Shown: positions 1-8,095 of the stretch, one piece after another
How the letters are laid out: every line of letters begins with the position of its first letter
How positions within the stretch are numbered: position 1 is the stretch's first letter
Assembly (NCBI GenBank): GCA_023300105.1
Contig: JALZWM010000053.1
Coordinates: forward strand, 1 to 40,106
Origin: Hellea sp.
GTDB lineage: Bacteria > Pseudomonadota > Alphaproteobacteria > Caulobacterales > Maricaulaceae
Length of the DNA: 40,106 bases
Direction of reading: 5' to 3'
Program-made: the position numbers and the translations under genes
The notes under the pieces: model-generated
Told to the model about the DNA's origin: nothing
Seen by the model: the letters and a program-made list of their open reading frames with translations, nothing else
Database searches by the model: none

Positions 1-191
1 GCACGTTCAAATGCACCTTTAATGAGGGCTCTTGAGCCGTATCCAACGGCCTTACGGGCCTGTATAAAGTTTGTGGGAGGCAAGCCTTCTTCAGCTATAA
101 CAAGGTCAAGTACCCGCACCAAATCAGGTGCTGTGTCTATTAAAGTTCCGTCGAGATCGAAGCAGACGGACATAGTTCTGAAATTTGTCAT
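1..191 (-). CDS. gph: Phosphoglycolate phosphatase, HAD family (N-terminal part; gene runs off the window)
   Basis: Only the first 63 or so codons are present, read on the minus strand. They begin MTNFRTMSVCFDLDGTLIDT and continue with a PDLVRVLD segment. FDLDGTLIDTAPDL is the HAD motif I, with the nucleophile Asp and the acid/base Asp, in the exact form typical of Gph-type phosphoglycolate phosphatases. These hydrolyse 2-phosphoglycolate formed during DNA repair or by Rubisco oxygenation. The start could be position 191 or the second Met at 173; the latter puts the motif at the very N-terminus. The gene is divergent from glmU across a roughly 90-bp spacer; gph next to glmU is a common alphaproteobacterial arrangement. 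Other HAD phosphatases share motif I, so the substrate rests on the TAPDL extension and on context. Confidence 0.8.
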   Translation of the reverse strand, partial: MTNFRTMSVCFDLDGTLIDTAPDLVRVLDLVIAEEGLPPTNFIQARKAVGYGSRALIKGAFER

Positions 192-281
192 GATTTAACC
201 AAAATAGAATCGTGCGTTGACCTCTATCATCGGTTATGAGCCTAACAAGTCAATAAGGACGAATCGACTGGAGCTCTACCG

Positions 282-1625
282 ATGACCACGCCTCGCGCCG
301 CCGTAATTCTTGCCGCTGGAAAAAGTACACGTATGAAATCGAGCCGATCAAAGGTTCTACATCACGTGGGCGGCCGGTCCATGCTAGAGTGGGTCACTGA
401 ATTGGCCCGTTCGGCGGGTGCAGAGAAAATTGTTTGTGTCGTGGGCGAAAGTAACGCCGATGTAAGGGCTGAGGCTGAAAATCTTGGATTAGATATTGCT
501 GTGCAAGAGCCGCAACTCGGAACTGCTCATGCTGTTTCTTCTGCTAAGAGCGCGCTTAAAGGATTTAAAGGCAACCTAGCAATTCTTTACGCAGATACAC
601 CATTCGTTACAAAGCAAACCTTGAACCGTGTTTATAAGAGTTTGGAAACAGACACGGATGTCACAGTCTTAGGTTTTGAACCAGAAGAACCAGGTTCATA
701 TGGCCGTCTTATAACGGATAAAGGTGACTTAACCGCTATTGTTGAGGCGCGGGAAGCGACTCCAGAGGAATTAGCTGTACGTTTGTGCAACAGCGGCGTC
801 GTTGCAGCCTCAGTCAAGAACATGTTCTCTGCTTTGGAACGCGTTGATAATAATAACCTTAAGGGGGAGTATTACCTCACTGACATTGTCAAAATACTAC
901 GGTCAGACGGCAAAAAAGCGAAAGCCATTATTGCTGATACTGAAGAAGTCATGGGCGTGAATTCTCGGGTGGACCTTGCTGTTGCAGAAATGGCATTTCA
1001 AACCAGAATGAGAGAGGCCATGCTAATCAATGGGGTAACGCTTAGGGATCCTGATACGATATACTTCTCTTATGATACCGTTATTGCGCAGGATGCAGAG
1101 ATTGGCGCAAATGTTGTGTTTGGTCTTGGTGTGAAAATCGCTAAACATGCCGTGATCCATCCTTTCTGTCATTTGGAGGGTACGAAAATAGGCGAGGCCG
1201 CTCAAATTGGTCCTTTTGCACGCTTAAGACCTGGAACAGAAATGGGTGCGGGGAGTAAAGCAGGTAACTTTGTTGAAACCAAAAAAGCTAAAATTGGTAA
1301 AGACAGTAAAATCAATCACTTATCATATATTGGTGATGCGATAGTGGGCGTAGGAGCTAATATTGGAGCAGGAACGATAACTTGTAACTATGATGGTTAC
1401 TTTAAACATCAAACTGTTGTTGGAGATGGAGCCTTTATTGGGTCTAACAGCTCTTTGGTTGCGCCTGTCAAAATTGGTAAGGGCGCATATTTGGGAAGCG
1501 GGGGAGTAGTTACAAAAGATGTACCCGCTGATGCATTAGCAGTTGCCCGCGCGGAGCAAGTCAATAAAAGTGGCTGGGCAAAACGTTACAATGCTGCACA
1601 AAGAAAACGGAAAGCTAAAAAGTAA
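282..1625 (+). CDS. glmU: Bifunctional N-acetylglucosamine-1-phosphate uridyltransferase / glucosamine-1-phosphate acetyltransferase
   Basis: GlmU makes UDP-GlcNAc for peptidoglycan and LPS: its C-terminal domain acetylates GlcN-1-P and its N-terminal domain adds UMP. The 447-aa length is close to the family norm of about 455. The N-terminus has the nucleotidyltransferase signature LAAGKSTRMKS..SKVLH, followed by QEPQLGTAHAV and YADTPF. The C-terminal half is a left-handed beta-helix of hexapeptide repeats (IGEAAQIGPFARLRPGT, KAGNFVETKKAKIG, INHLSYIGDA, NIGAGTITCNYDG) containing the acetyltransferase active-site region. A GGAG Shine-Dalgarno at 270-273 lies 8 bases before the ATG. rpiA follows 4 bp after the stop, so the two are probably cotranscribed. 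Cytoplasmic. Confidence 0.97.
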   Translation: MTTPRAAVILAAGKSTRMKSSRSKVLHHVGGRSMLEWVTELARSAGAEKIVCVVGESNADVRAEAENLGLDIAVQEPQLGTAHAVSSAKSALKGFKGNLAILYADTPFVTKQTLNRVYKSLETDTDVTVLGFEPEEPGSYGRLITDKGDLTAIVEAREATPEELAVRLCNSGVVAASVKNMFSALERVDNNNLKGEYYLTDIVKILRSDGKKAKAIIADTEEVMGVNSRVDLAVAEMAFQTRMREAMLINGVTLRDPDTIYFSYDTVIAQDAEIGANVVFGLGVKIAKHAVIHPFCHLEGTKIGEAAQIGPFARLRPGTEMGAGSKAGNFVETKKAKIGKDSKINHLSYIGDAIVGVGANIGAGTITCNYDGYFKHQTVVGDGAFIGSNSSLVAPVKIGKGAYLGSGGVVTKDVPADALAVARAEQVNKSGWAKRYNAAQRKRKAKK

Positions 1626-1629
1626 TTTC

Positions 1630-2334
1630 ATGACAGTAGCAAAAGAAAATGCCGCAATGGCGGCACTTGATTTCGTAGAAACAGGTATGACCTTGGGGTT
1701 AGGATCCGGATCTACGGCTGAAATATTCCTCGAACGCCTTGGCGAACGTATAGCGGGCGGTCTTAAGGTTCAAGGCATACCGACGTCAAAGCGCACAGCC
1801 GAAGTCGCGATTGAGAACGGTGTGCCTCTTATCGAGCCAGATAAGGTTGAAGGCATTGATTTGACAATTGACGGGGCGGATGAAGTTGACCCACAGTTTA
1901 GCCTCATTAAAGGCGGTGGCGCCTGTCTTTTGCGTGAGAAAATTATCGCGCATGCCTCTGAGCGTATGATTGTCATCGTAGATCAAGGGAAAATGGTTGA
2001 GATGCTAGGGGCGTTCCCGTTGCCCATCGAAGTCGACCCTTTTGGTATGGCTTTGACCGCAGAGCATATTCACGCAGCTTTAATAGAAAGCGGTTGTCAG
2101 GACGCGCAAACTGTTCTTCGTCAAATGAAAGATGGTAGCGGACCTCTTATAACGGATGGCGGCAACTACATTCTGGATAGTAAGTGTAAGAAAATTCCAA
2201 AACCAGCCGATACAGCACTTTTGCTGAGTAAAATTCCGGGAGTGATGGAACACGGTATATTTATTGACCTCGCAGATGTGATTATCATCGGCGAAACAGA
2301 TCATGCTAAAGTCATGGAACTGGCTAGGGATTAG
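1630..2334 (+). CDS. rpiA: Ribose-5-phosphate isomerase A
   Basis: RpiA interconverts ribose-5-phosphate and ribulose-5-phosphate in the pentose phosphate pathway. The 234-aa protein shows the family blocks in order: GLGSGSTAEIFLERL (phosphate loop), a TSKRTAEVA helix, DLTIDGADEVDP and LIKGGGACLLREKI (catalytic Asp, Glu and Lys), FPLPIEVDPF, and ITDGGNYILD near the C-terminus. An in-frame start at 1543 would extend the protein 29 residues back into the end of glmU with non-homologous sequence, so I chose the ATG at 1630, just after the glmU stop. The ribosome site is weak (GGAAAG about 14 bases upstream), which suggests coupling to glmU translation. Confidence 0.96.
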   Translation: MTVAKENAAMAALDFVETGMTLGLGSGSTAEIFLERLGERIAGGLKVQGIPTSKRTAEVAIENGVPLIEPDKVEGIDLTIDGADEVDPQFSLIKGGGACLLREKIIAHASERMIVIVDQGKMVEMLGAFPLPIEVDPFGMALTAEHIHAALIESGCQDAQTVLRQMKDGSGPLITDGGNYILDSKCKKIPKPADTALLLSKIPGVMEHGIFIDLADVIIIGETDHAKVMELARD

Positions 2335-2351
2335 TTAGAGGTACGAAGGTG

Positions 2352-2376
2352 GAGATAAGTTTATCTCTGAATTTTT
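2352..2376 (+). terminator. Weak intrinsic terminator candidate after rpiA
   Basis: GAGATA (2352-2357) pairs with TATCTC (2362-2367) around a 4-base loop, and a run of five T follows at 2372-2376. The stem is short and AT-rich, so termination may be partial. Confidence 0.35.
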
Positions 2377-2486
2377 AATTGATGTTCAAAGCCATGCAAA
2401 ACAAATAACTATAATGATGCAAGAACGATTAGTTCACCCCCTTGAAATATCTGCGGGTATGCGTTCACGACGTCGAAGGAGATAAT

Positions 2487-3848
2487 ATGTCCAAATATGA
2501 TTACGACCTCTTTGTAATAGGCGCAGGGTCGGGCGGCGTGCGTTCTGCGCGTCTTGCGGCGCAACTCGGTAAACGCGTTGCTGTTGCTGAGGAAAGTAAA
2601 CCTGGTGGTACCTGTGTTGTACGCGGATGTGTACCTAAGAAATTTATGGTCTATGGGGCTGAGTTTGGCAACGCGATTAAGTCAGCTCAAAAATATGGTT
2701 GGAGCGTAGGCGATGTCAGTTTTGATTGGGCCGCGCTACGGGACTCTATTCAAACAGAAGTCGCCCGTCTTTCTGGTATTTATTCAAATGTCCTCGAGAA
2801 AAACGGCGCTACCTTATATAGCGAGCGTGCTGAATTTGTTGATGATCACACCGTTCGTCTTACTACGAGCGGTAAAGAAGTCACTGCGGAGACTATTCTT
2901 ATTGCCGTAGGTGGCCGTCCATGGATGCCCCCAATCAAAGGCGCTGAACATGCAATCATGTCTGACGATGCATTTTTACTCGATAAGCTCCCCGAAAGCA
3001 TTTTGATTATCGGTGGAGGATATATTGCCTCTGAGTTCGCAGGTATATTTGCGGGTATGGGTGTGAAGACGGTTCAAGCTTACCGCGGAGACCAACTTTT
3101 GAAGGGGTTTGATGATGATGTTCGAAGTGTTGCGGGTACGCATCAAAAATTACTCGGAATTGACACGCGCTTCAATATATCACCAACAGAAATCAAAAAA
3201 ACGACCGGAGGTTATATTGTGACCTTTGATGATGGGTCAAAAATAGGAACAGATTTAGTCTTTATGGCAACAGGCCGAAAAGCGCATACTGCAGGGCTTG
3301 GTTTGGATAAAGCTGGCGTTGACATGAGTAAAAGCGGCGCTGTTGTCGTTGATGAGTTCTCGCGTTCTAGCGTGAAGCATATCTATGCCGTTGGCGATGT
3401 TACTGACCGCGTAAACCTGACACCTGTGGCCATTAGAGAAGGGGCAGCCTTTGTTGATACTGTTTATAATGACAGGCCAACTGCCTATGACCACAATGAG
3501 ATAGCCAGTGCTGTTTTCACCATACCGCCAATTGGCGTTGTTGGCCTAAATGAGACTGAAGCAAGAGCGGTCTATGGTGATGATATGGAAGTTTACACAA
3601 CATCATTTAAACCCATGAAGAATGCTTTGGCCGAAAAAGAACAGCGTTGTTATATGAAACTCATCACTGAGGGTAAAACAGAGCGCGTTGTTGGCATTCA
3701 TATTGTGGGTGATGATAGTCCCGAAATTATTCAAGCTTTAGGTATTTGCGTCAAGGCAGGCCTAACAAAAGCTGATTTCGACCGCACCTGCGCTGTCCAC
3801 CCAACACTCGCAGAAGAAATAGTTACCCTTAAGGCGAGAGCAAGCTAG
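2487..3848 (+). CDS. gor: Glutathione-disulfide reductase
   Basis: A class I pyridine nucleotide-disulfide oxidoreductase that reduces GSSG with NADPH in the cytoplasm. The 453-aa protein has an N-terminal FAD fold (IGAGSGGVRSAR, residues 11-22), the redox disulfide in GGTCVVRGCVPKK (Cys43 and Cys48), a second Rossmann fold (IIGGGYIASEFAG) followed by the Arg-rich NADPH patch YRGDQLLKGFDDDVR, an ATGRKAHT/AVGDVTDR FAD segment, and the C-terminal HPTLAEE active-site His-Glu pair. This combination fits glutathione reductase rather than lipoamide or mercury reductases. An in-frame start at 2442 exists, but a strong AAGGAGA at 2476-2482, five bases before the ATG at 2487, decides the start. The spacer before it holds the rpiA terminator candidate, so gor probably has its own promoter. 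Confidence 0.93.
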   Translation: MSKYDYDLFVIGAGSGGVRSARLAAQLGKRVAVAEESKPGGTCVVRGCVPKKFMVYGAEFGNAIKSAQKYGWSVGDVSFDWAALRDSIQTEVARLSGIYSNVLEKNGATLYSERAEFVDDHTVRLTTSGKEVTAETILIAVGGRPWMPPIKGAEHAIMSDDAFLLDKLPESILIIGGGYIASEFAGIFAGMGVKTVQAYRGDQLLKGFDDDVRSVAGTHQKLLGIDTRFNISPTEIKKTTGGYIVTFDDGSKIGTDLVFMATGRKAHTAGLGLDKAGVDMSKSGAVVVDEFSRSSVKHIYAVGDVTDRVNLTPVAIREGAAFVDTVYNDRPTAYDHNEIASAVFTIPPIGVVGLNETEARAVYGDDMEVYTTSFKPMKNALAEKEQRCYMKLITEGKTERVVGIHIVGDDSPEIIQALGICVKAGLTKADFDRTCAVHPTLAEEIVTLKARAS

Positions 3849-3858
3849 TCATTAAAGA

Positions 3859-3876
3859 ATTACTTTGCTAAGTAAT
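3859..3876 (+). other. Short hairpin between gor and the DAHP synthase gene
   Basis: ATTACTT (3859-3865) and AAGTAAT (3870-3876) form a perfect 7-bp stem with a TGCT loop. No T-run follows, so it is not a standard terminator. It could be an operator or an mRNA-end structure. Confidence 0.25.
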
Positions 3877-3915
3877 ACGCCTTAAAGGCAATAATTGACC
3901 TAATGGATAAGGCTA

Positions 3916-5295
3916 ATGACTAAATGGACACCCTCGAGTTGGCGCTCAAAGCCGGCCAAACATATTCCTGAAGATTATCCTGATAAGGATAAACTTGCTG
4001 AAGTTGAAAATACTTTGAAGGGATATCCACCGCTTGTATTCGCGGGCGAAGCGCGCCGTTTAAAAGCGCGTCTTGCAGACGTTTCAGCAGGTAAAGCCTT
4101 TCTTTTACAAGGTGGTGATTGCGCAGAGAGCTTTAAAGAGTTTCACCCTGACAACCTGCGGGATATGTTCCGTGTCATGATGCAGATGGCCGTTGTCTTG
4201 ACTTATGGGGCAGGGCAACCTGTTGTTAAAGTTGGTCGTATTGCAGGGCAATTTGGCAAACCTCGTAGCTCACCTGTTGAAGAGCGCGATGGTATTACGC
4301 TGCCAAGTTACCGTGGTGACAACATCAACGCGATGGAGTTTGATGAGAAGAGTAGGGTGCCTAACCCTAAAAGACTTTTAAAAGCTTATGGACAGTCTGC
4401 TTCTACTTTAAATCTTTTAAGGGCCTTCTCGACGGGGGGGTACGCCAACCTTCGTAATATTCATAAATGGACGCTCGGCTTTACAGATAAGTCAGAGCAA
4501 ACAGTTAAGTATAAAGAGCTTTGCGAAAAAATCTCTGATGCGATGGACTTTATGGAAGCTTGCGGTGTTACGCCTGAGACGGCCCCTCAAATGGCATCAA
4601 CGGATTATTACACAAGTCATGAAGGTTTGTTGCTTGGCTATGAAGAGGCGATGACACGTATCGATAGTACTTCTGGCCGCTGGTACGACACCTCGGCACA
4701 TATGCTTTGGATTGGCAACCGCACACGTCAGCTAGATCATGCCCATGTTGAATTCATGCGAGGTATTGAAAATCCTGTTGCTATGAAAATTGGTGAGGGT
4801 TTAGACTCCGGCGAACTATTAAATTTGATTGATAAATTAAACCCTGAAAACGAAGCAGGTAAAATCACGCTGATCGCGCGTTATGGTCACGATAAGGTTG
4901 CAAAGGGTTTACCTATACTCGCCCGCGCAGTTAAGGCTTCAGGCCGTCATGTTGTGTGGTCATGTGACCCTATGCACGGCAATACAATTAAAACGGCAAC
5001 GGGATATAAAACTCGTCCTGTTGACAACATCATGTCTGAGGTAAAAACCTTTATGCAAGTCCTCCATAGTGAAGGGTGCTGGCCGGGCGGCGTTCATTTC
5101 GAAATGACAGGGCAAAATGTAACGGAATGTCTCGGCGGATCTGCCCGAGCAGTTACAGAACAAGACTTATCTTCGCGTTATCATACCCATTGTGATCCAA
5201 GACTAAATGCTGACCAAGCCTTGGAACTTGCTTTCTTGATTGCAGAAGAACTTGGAAGTTACCGTAAAGAACAGGTAACTCGCCTCGCAAGTTAA
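3916..5295 (+). CDS. 3-deoxy-7-phosphoheptulonate synthase, class II (plant type)
   Basis: First enzyme of the shikimate pathway, condensing phosphoenolpyruvate and erythrose-4-phosphate to DAHP. The 459-aa protein carries the class II signatures: [11 protein letters not shown] at the N-terminus, [22 protein letters not shown] (metal-binding Cys), [69 protein letters not shown], the basic [10 protein letters not shown] block and [18 protein letters not shown] with metal ligands. Length and motif order match the aroF/aroG class II family rather than the E. coli type I enzymes. ATAAGG precedes the ATG at 3916. The gene ends just before a strong bidirectional terminator shared with the convergent HU gene. 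Feedback control cannot be judged from the sequence. Confidence 0.95.
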   Translation: MTKWTPSSWRSKPAKHIPEDYPDKDKLAEVENTLKGYPPLVFAGEARRLKARLADVSAGKAFLLQGGDCAESFKEFHPDNLRDMFRVMMQMAVVLTYGAGQPVVKVGRIAGQFGKPRSSPVEERDGITLPSYRGDNINAMEFDEKSRVPNPKRLLKAYGQSASTLNLLRAFSTGGYANLRNIHKWTLGFTDKSEQTVKYKELCEKISDAMDFMEACGVTPETAPQMASTDYYTSHEGLLLGYEEAMTRIDSTSGRWYDTSAHMLWIGNRTRQLDHAHVEFMRGIENPVAMKIGEGLDSGELLNLIDKLNPENEAGKITLIARYGHDKVAKGLPILARAVKASGRHVVWSCDPMHGNTIKTATGYKTRPVDNIMSEVKTFMQVLHSEGCWPGGVHFEMTGQNVTECLGGSARAVTEQDLSSRYHTHCDPRLNADQALELAFLIAEELGSYRKEQVTRLAS

Positions 5296-5304
5296 GCTTT
5301 TTAA

Positions 5305-5337
5305 AAAACCGCCATGGACATAATCCAGGGCGGTTTT
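5305..5337. terminator. Strong bidirectional terminator between DAHP synthase and HU genes
   Basis: AAAACCGCC (5305-5313) pairs perfectly with GGCGGTTTT (5329-5337), and the stem continues inside as TGGA/TCCA around a CATAA loop after one A/G mismatch. On the minus strand the stem runs into a T-rich tract. It lies in the 68-bp gap between two convergent genes, so it can serve both. Confidence 0.85.
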
Positions 5338-5363
5338 ATCTCAATATACGTGGGAGTATATTT

Positions 5364-5630
5364 TTAGAGATCTTTTAAATTTGCTGCAGGTTTGAATTGA
5401 GCCGCTGTTTTTGCTTTGCTCATCATCATTTGACCTGTTGAAGGATTGCGCATTTCACGAGATGGGCGGTGCTTAGAAATGAATTGTCCAAATCCAGGAA
5501 GAGCGACTCCGTTTCCTTGCTTTAATTCGCCTACAACTGTTGCGCAGAATGCTTCTATAAATTCACCTGCTTGCGCCTGAGTTGTACCGCAATGATTCGC
5601 CACTGCGCCTACGAGTTCTTTCTTGTTCAT
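5364..5630 (-). CDS. HU-family DNA-binding protein
   Basis: A small (88 aa) basic histone-like protein that binds and bends DNA as a dimer. It has the N-terminal helix pair MNKKELVGAVANHCGTT, the GFGQFISKHRPSREMRNPSTGQ beta-arm with the conserved RNPxTG turn, and the C-terminal AAQFKPAANLKDL. It matches generic HU better than IHF alpha or beta, though it is too short to exclude an IHF-like role. The start at 5630 is chosen because GGGAG lies 6 bases upstream and because the next upstream ATG (5666) adds 12 residues unlike HU and falls inside a DNA dyad. The gene is monocistronic and ends at the shared terminator. Confidence 0.93.
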   Translation of the reverse strand: MNKKELVGAVANHCGTTQAQAGEFIEAFCATVVGELKQGNGVALPGFGQFISKHRPSREMRNPSTGQMMMSKAKTAAQFKPAANLKDL

Positions 5631-5653
5631 CTTGGTCTCCCTAGTGATGTATG

Positions 5654-5674
5654 GTTTTATCAACATGATAAAAC
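5654..5674 (-). promoter_or_regulatory. Perfect 9-bp dyad upstream of the HU gene (operator candidate)
   Basis: GTTTTATCA (5654-5662) and TGATAAAAC (5666-5674) are perfect inverted copies separated by ACA. The element lies 24-44 bases upstream of the HU start codon, where a repressor or an RNA hairpin in the leader could act. The AT-rich 278-bp spacer (5631-5908) otherwise shows no gene. Confidence 0.4.
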
Positions 5675-5908
5675 ATTAAGTTACATCATGACCATTTAAG
5701 TTAATGAAGAGTTAATAGGTGCAGTATCATGGGGGTTTGCGACGATTGAACCTTTGAATTTTAACTATTTTTGGAGTTCTTAAAGAAATATAGGGGTCAT
5801 TTTTTTTCGTTTCGCCAAATTTGTCTAAATCTTCCTGCTACTGATTCTTAGACATAAGACCATGAGTTTAAGCTTGCTTATCAATGCTTCTATGCAGATT
5901 AAGAGCGT

Positions 5909-6838
5909 GTGAGCTATAAAATAAAAATAGGTATTGTCGGTGCAGGCGTATTTGGCGGCTATCATGCTGCTAAATGCAAAAATCATCCGAACATCATCTT
6001 TATGGGTATCTATGATCATACCGTTGCTCAGTCACAGGAGCTTGCATCAAAGTTCAACACCAAAGTCTATTCTAATTACCCAGACTTATTATCAGCCGTT
6101 GACGCCGTTATCATTTCTAGTCCTGCATCCTCTCATGGGCCCTTGTCTATTCAAGCCTTACAAGCAGGCGTGCATTGCCTTATCGAAAAACCTATCGCGG
6201 CTACAATGCAAGACGCTAGGCGTATCGTCGAGCTTGCGCGCTCAAATAACTGCATCGTCCAAGTCGGCCATCAAGAGCGTTTTGTTGTTAAAGCTATTGG
6301 CCTTGATAAGATTTCTGAAATGCCGCGTTTTATCACGGCTTTTCGTATGAGCAAATACTCGAAGCGCGGAACAGATGTATCCGTGACCTTAGACTTGATG
6401 ACCCATGATTTGGATTTGCTCTCCTTATTAACTAAAGAGCGTCCTATAACAGTGCAGGGCGTTCCTATCAGTGTTCAATCAACTTCCGCAGATGCTAGCC
6501 TTGGACATTTAACCTTCCCGTCTGGTACAAAAGCAAGAATGCATGCTAGCCGTATTGAGACTAAGTTTCGGCGTACCATGGATATAACATACCCCAGCGG
6601 AACCGTATCCATTGACTTTAATGCCAAGACCGTGACCCATGATACACCTTTTGATTTGGACACTGACTTCGCCACTAACCCACTAGCTAAGGACAGCCTT
6701 GGCGCGGCCACTAATGCCTTTGTTGAGGCGATCCTTAATGATAAGCTCATTCCTGTAAATGCAGAAGACGGACTAACGGCGCTGGAGATGGCGTTGGCAA
6801 TTGATGGGGAAATCGAATGGGAAACAAGAAACGCATAG
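5909..6838 (+). CDS. Gfo/Idh/MocA-family NAD(P)-dependent oxidoreductase
   Basis: A 309-aa protein with an N-terminal Rossmann fold (IGIVGAGVFGGYHA, residues 7-20), the DAVIISSPASSHGPLSIQAL segment, and the family EKP signature (LIEKPIAATMQDA, around residue 95) with its catalytic Lys, then a C-terminal alpha/beta domain. Members oxidise or reduce sugars, inositols or their derivatives; the substrate cannot be read from the sequence. The start is GTG at 5909, since an in-frame stop (TAA, 5900-5902) sits just upstream and no ATG is available before the Rossmann fold. The 3' end overlaps the next gene by 22 bp, so the two are very likely cotranscribed and may share a physiological substrate. 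Confidence 0.85.
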   Translation: MSYKIKIGIVGAGVFGGYHAAKCKNHPNIIFMGIYDHTVAQSQELASKFNTKVYSNYPDLLSAVDAVIISSPASSHGPLSIQALQAGVHCLIEKPIAATMQDARRIVELARSNNCIVQVGHQERFVVKAIGLDKISEMPRFITAFRMSKYSKRGTDVSVTLDLMTHDLDLLSLLTKERPITVQGVPISVQSTSADASLGHLTFPSGTKARMHASRIETKFRRTMDITYPSGTVSIDFNAKTVTHDTPFDLDTDFATNPLAKDSLGAATNAFVEAILNDKLIPVNAEDGLTALEMALAIDGEIEWETRNA

Positions 6839-8037
6839 TTCGTGCAGCCGCACTAGGGTTGCTTCTCTTTAGCGGTGTTTTTGTTGGCATGAACTGGACG
6901 AATATCCAGCGCCTACAAACGGTCAACACGCTGTTTGACGCTGATAAAATTACCCATAATTTTTCTCATATGAATGACGCCTTCCTCTACCAAGATCTTG
7001 AGGCCTCACCTAAACCTTTTATCTGGCCTAAAAACCCAACGCCGCTACCTGAGACTGTGACAGTATCAGGTAAGCTGCGCAGTCTTGAGAAACTTTTGGA
7101 AACACTCGACACGACGGCCTTTATGGTCATTCAAGACGGTAAGGTTTTGAATGAAACCTACTACAAAGGTACGAAGCGCGATGACCGTCGCATTAGTTGG
7201 TCTGTGGCTAAATCCTTTATGTCGGGCCTTTATGGTCAGGCATTACAAAGCGGGCAAATAAAAAGCCTTGATGAAAAGGTCGAGACCTATGCTCCGTCCT
7301 TAATTGGGAGCGCCTATGAAGGCGCAACCATTCGAAATGTCTTGAACATGGCCAGCGGTATTACCTATGATGAAAACTACATGGACCCAAAATCAGATAT
7401 CAATGATATGGGCAAAGTCCTTGGGCTAGGCGGCTCAATGGATGATTACGCGGCAGGCCTTAATAAGCGTGATGCCCCAGCAGGCGAGCGCTGGAAATAT
7501 GTCTCCATTGATACGCATATCGCAGGGATGGTCCTGAGGGCCGCAACGGGCAAAAGCCTGCATCAGCTATTCAATGAAACTTATAGCGCCAATCTCGGCT
7601 TCGAAAACGCGCCTTATTATTTGACCGACGGGGAGAATGTAGCCTTTGCACTTGGCGGCCTTAATCTCACAACACGTGATTACGCCAAATTCGGGCAACT
7701 CTTTTTGGATGGTGGCATAGTTAGGGGCACCCAAGTTATACCAACAGATTGGGTGAACACCTCCACGAAACATAGCGCGCCAACAATAAGTGACCGCGGT
7801 GTTGGCTACGGCTATCAATGGTGGGTGCCTATGCCGCAAACTGGTTCAAACGCAGGCGATTACTTCGCTGTCGGTATTTACGGGCAATATATCTATATTA
7901 ATCCCGCGAAAAACCTCGTCATTGCCAAGAACGCAGCCGATAGAGAGTTCGCTTTGGCGCAAGATGGTTACACCCATTCGATGAACGTAAACATTGATAT
8001 GATGAGAAGCTTAGCAGATTATTATGCCAAGCCTTAA
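6817..8037 (+). CDS. Membrane-anchored serine hydrolase of the class C beta-lactamase family
   Basis: The 406-aa protein starts with a basic stretch and a hydrophobic segment (residues about 8-27, AAALGLLLFSGVFVGMNW) that looks like an uncleaved anchor or signal peptide, placing the catalytic domain in the periplasm. The penicillin-binding-fold residues are visible: the SxxK tetrad S129-V-A-K132 within SWSVAKSF, and a YxS motif (Y228-V-S230). SLDEKVETYAPSL and the MASGI/GxxYGYQWW blocks are typical of the family. It recalls the 6-aminohexanoate-dimer hydrolase/esterase branch more than true AmpC, so antibiotic resistance should not be inferred. It overlaps the preceding oxidoreductase gene by 22 bp. 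Confidence 0.85.
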   Translation: MGNKKRIVRAAALGLLLFSGVFVGMNWTNIQRLQTVNTLFDADKITHNFSHMNDAFLYQDLEASPKPFIWPKNPTPLPETVTVSGKLRSLEKLLETLDTTAFMVIQDGKVLNETYYKGTKRDDRRISWSVAKSFMSGLYGQALQSGQIKSLDEKVETYAPSLIGSAYEGATIRNVLNMASGITYDENYMDPKSDINDMGKVLGLGGSMDDYAAGLNKRDAPAGERWKYVSIDTHIAGMVLRAATGKSLHQLFNETYSANLGFENAPYYLTDGENVAFALGGLNLTTRDYAKFGQLFLDGGIVRGTQVIPTDWVNTSTKHSAPTISDRGVGYGYQWWVPMPQTGSNAGDYFAVGIYGQYIYINPAKNLVIAKNAADREFALAQDGYTHSMNVNIDMMRSLADYYAKP

Positions 8038-8095
8038 GGCAAATAAGACTTGAGTGCAAAGTAGGGTGATAATTATTCATCACTTTATGTCCACA

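Noticed and set aside
1543-1629. Upstream in-frame extension of rpiA into the end of glmU
   Set aside because: The extra 29 residues have no counterpart in RpiA and lie over glmU coding sequence; ATG at 1630 fits the family start.
6817-8037. Beta-lactam resistance gene
   Set aside because: The SxxK and YxS motifs are shared by many esterases and amidases, and nothing points to AmpC specificity.
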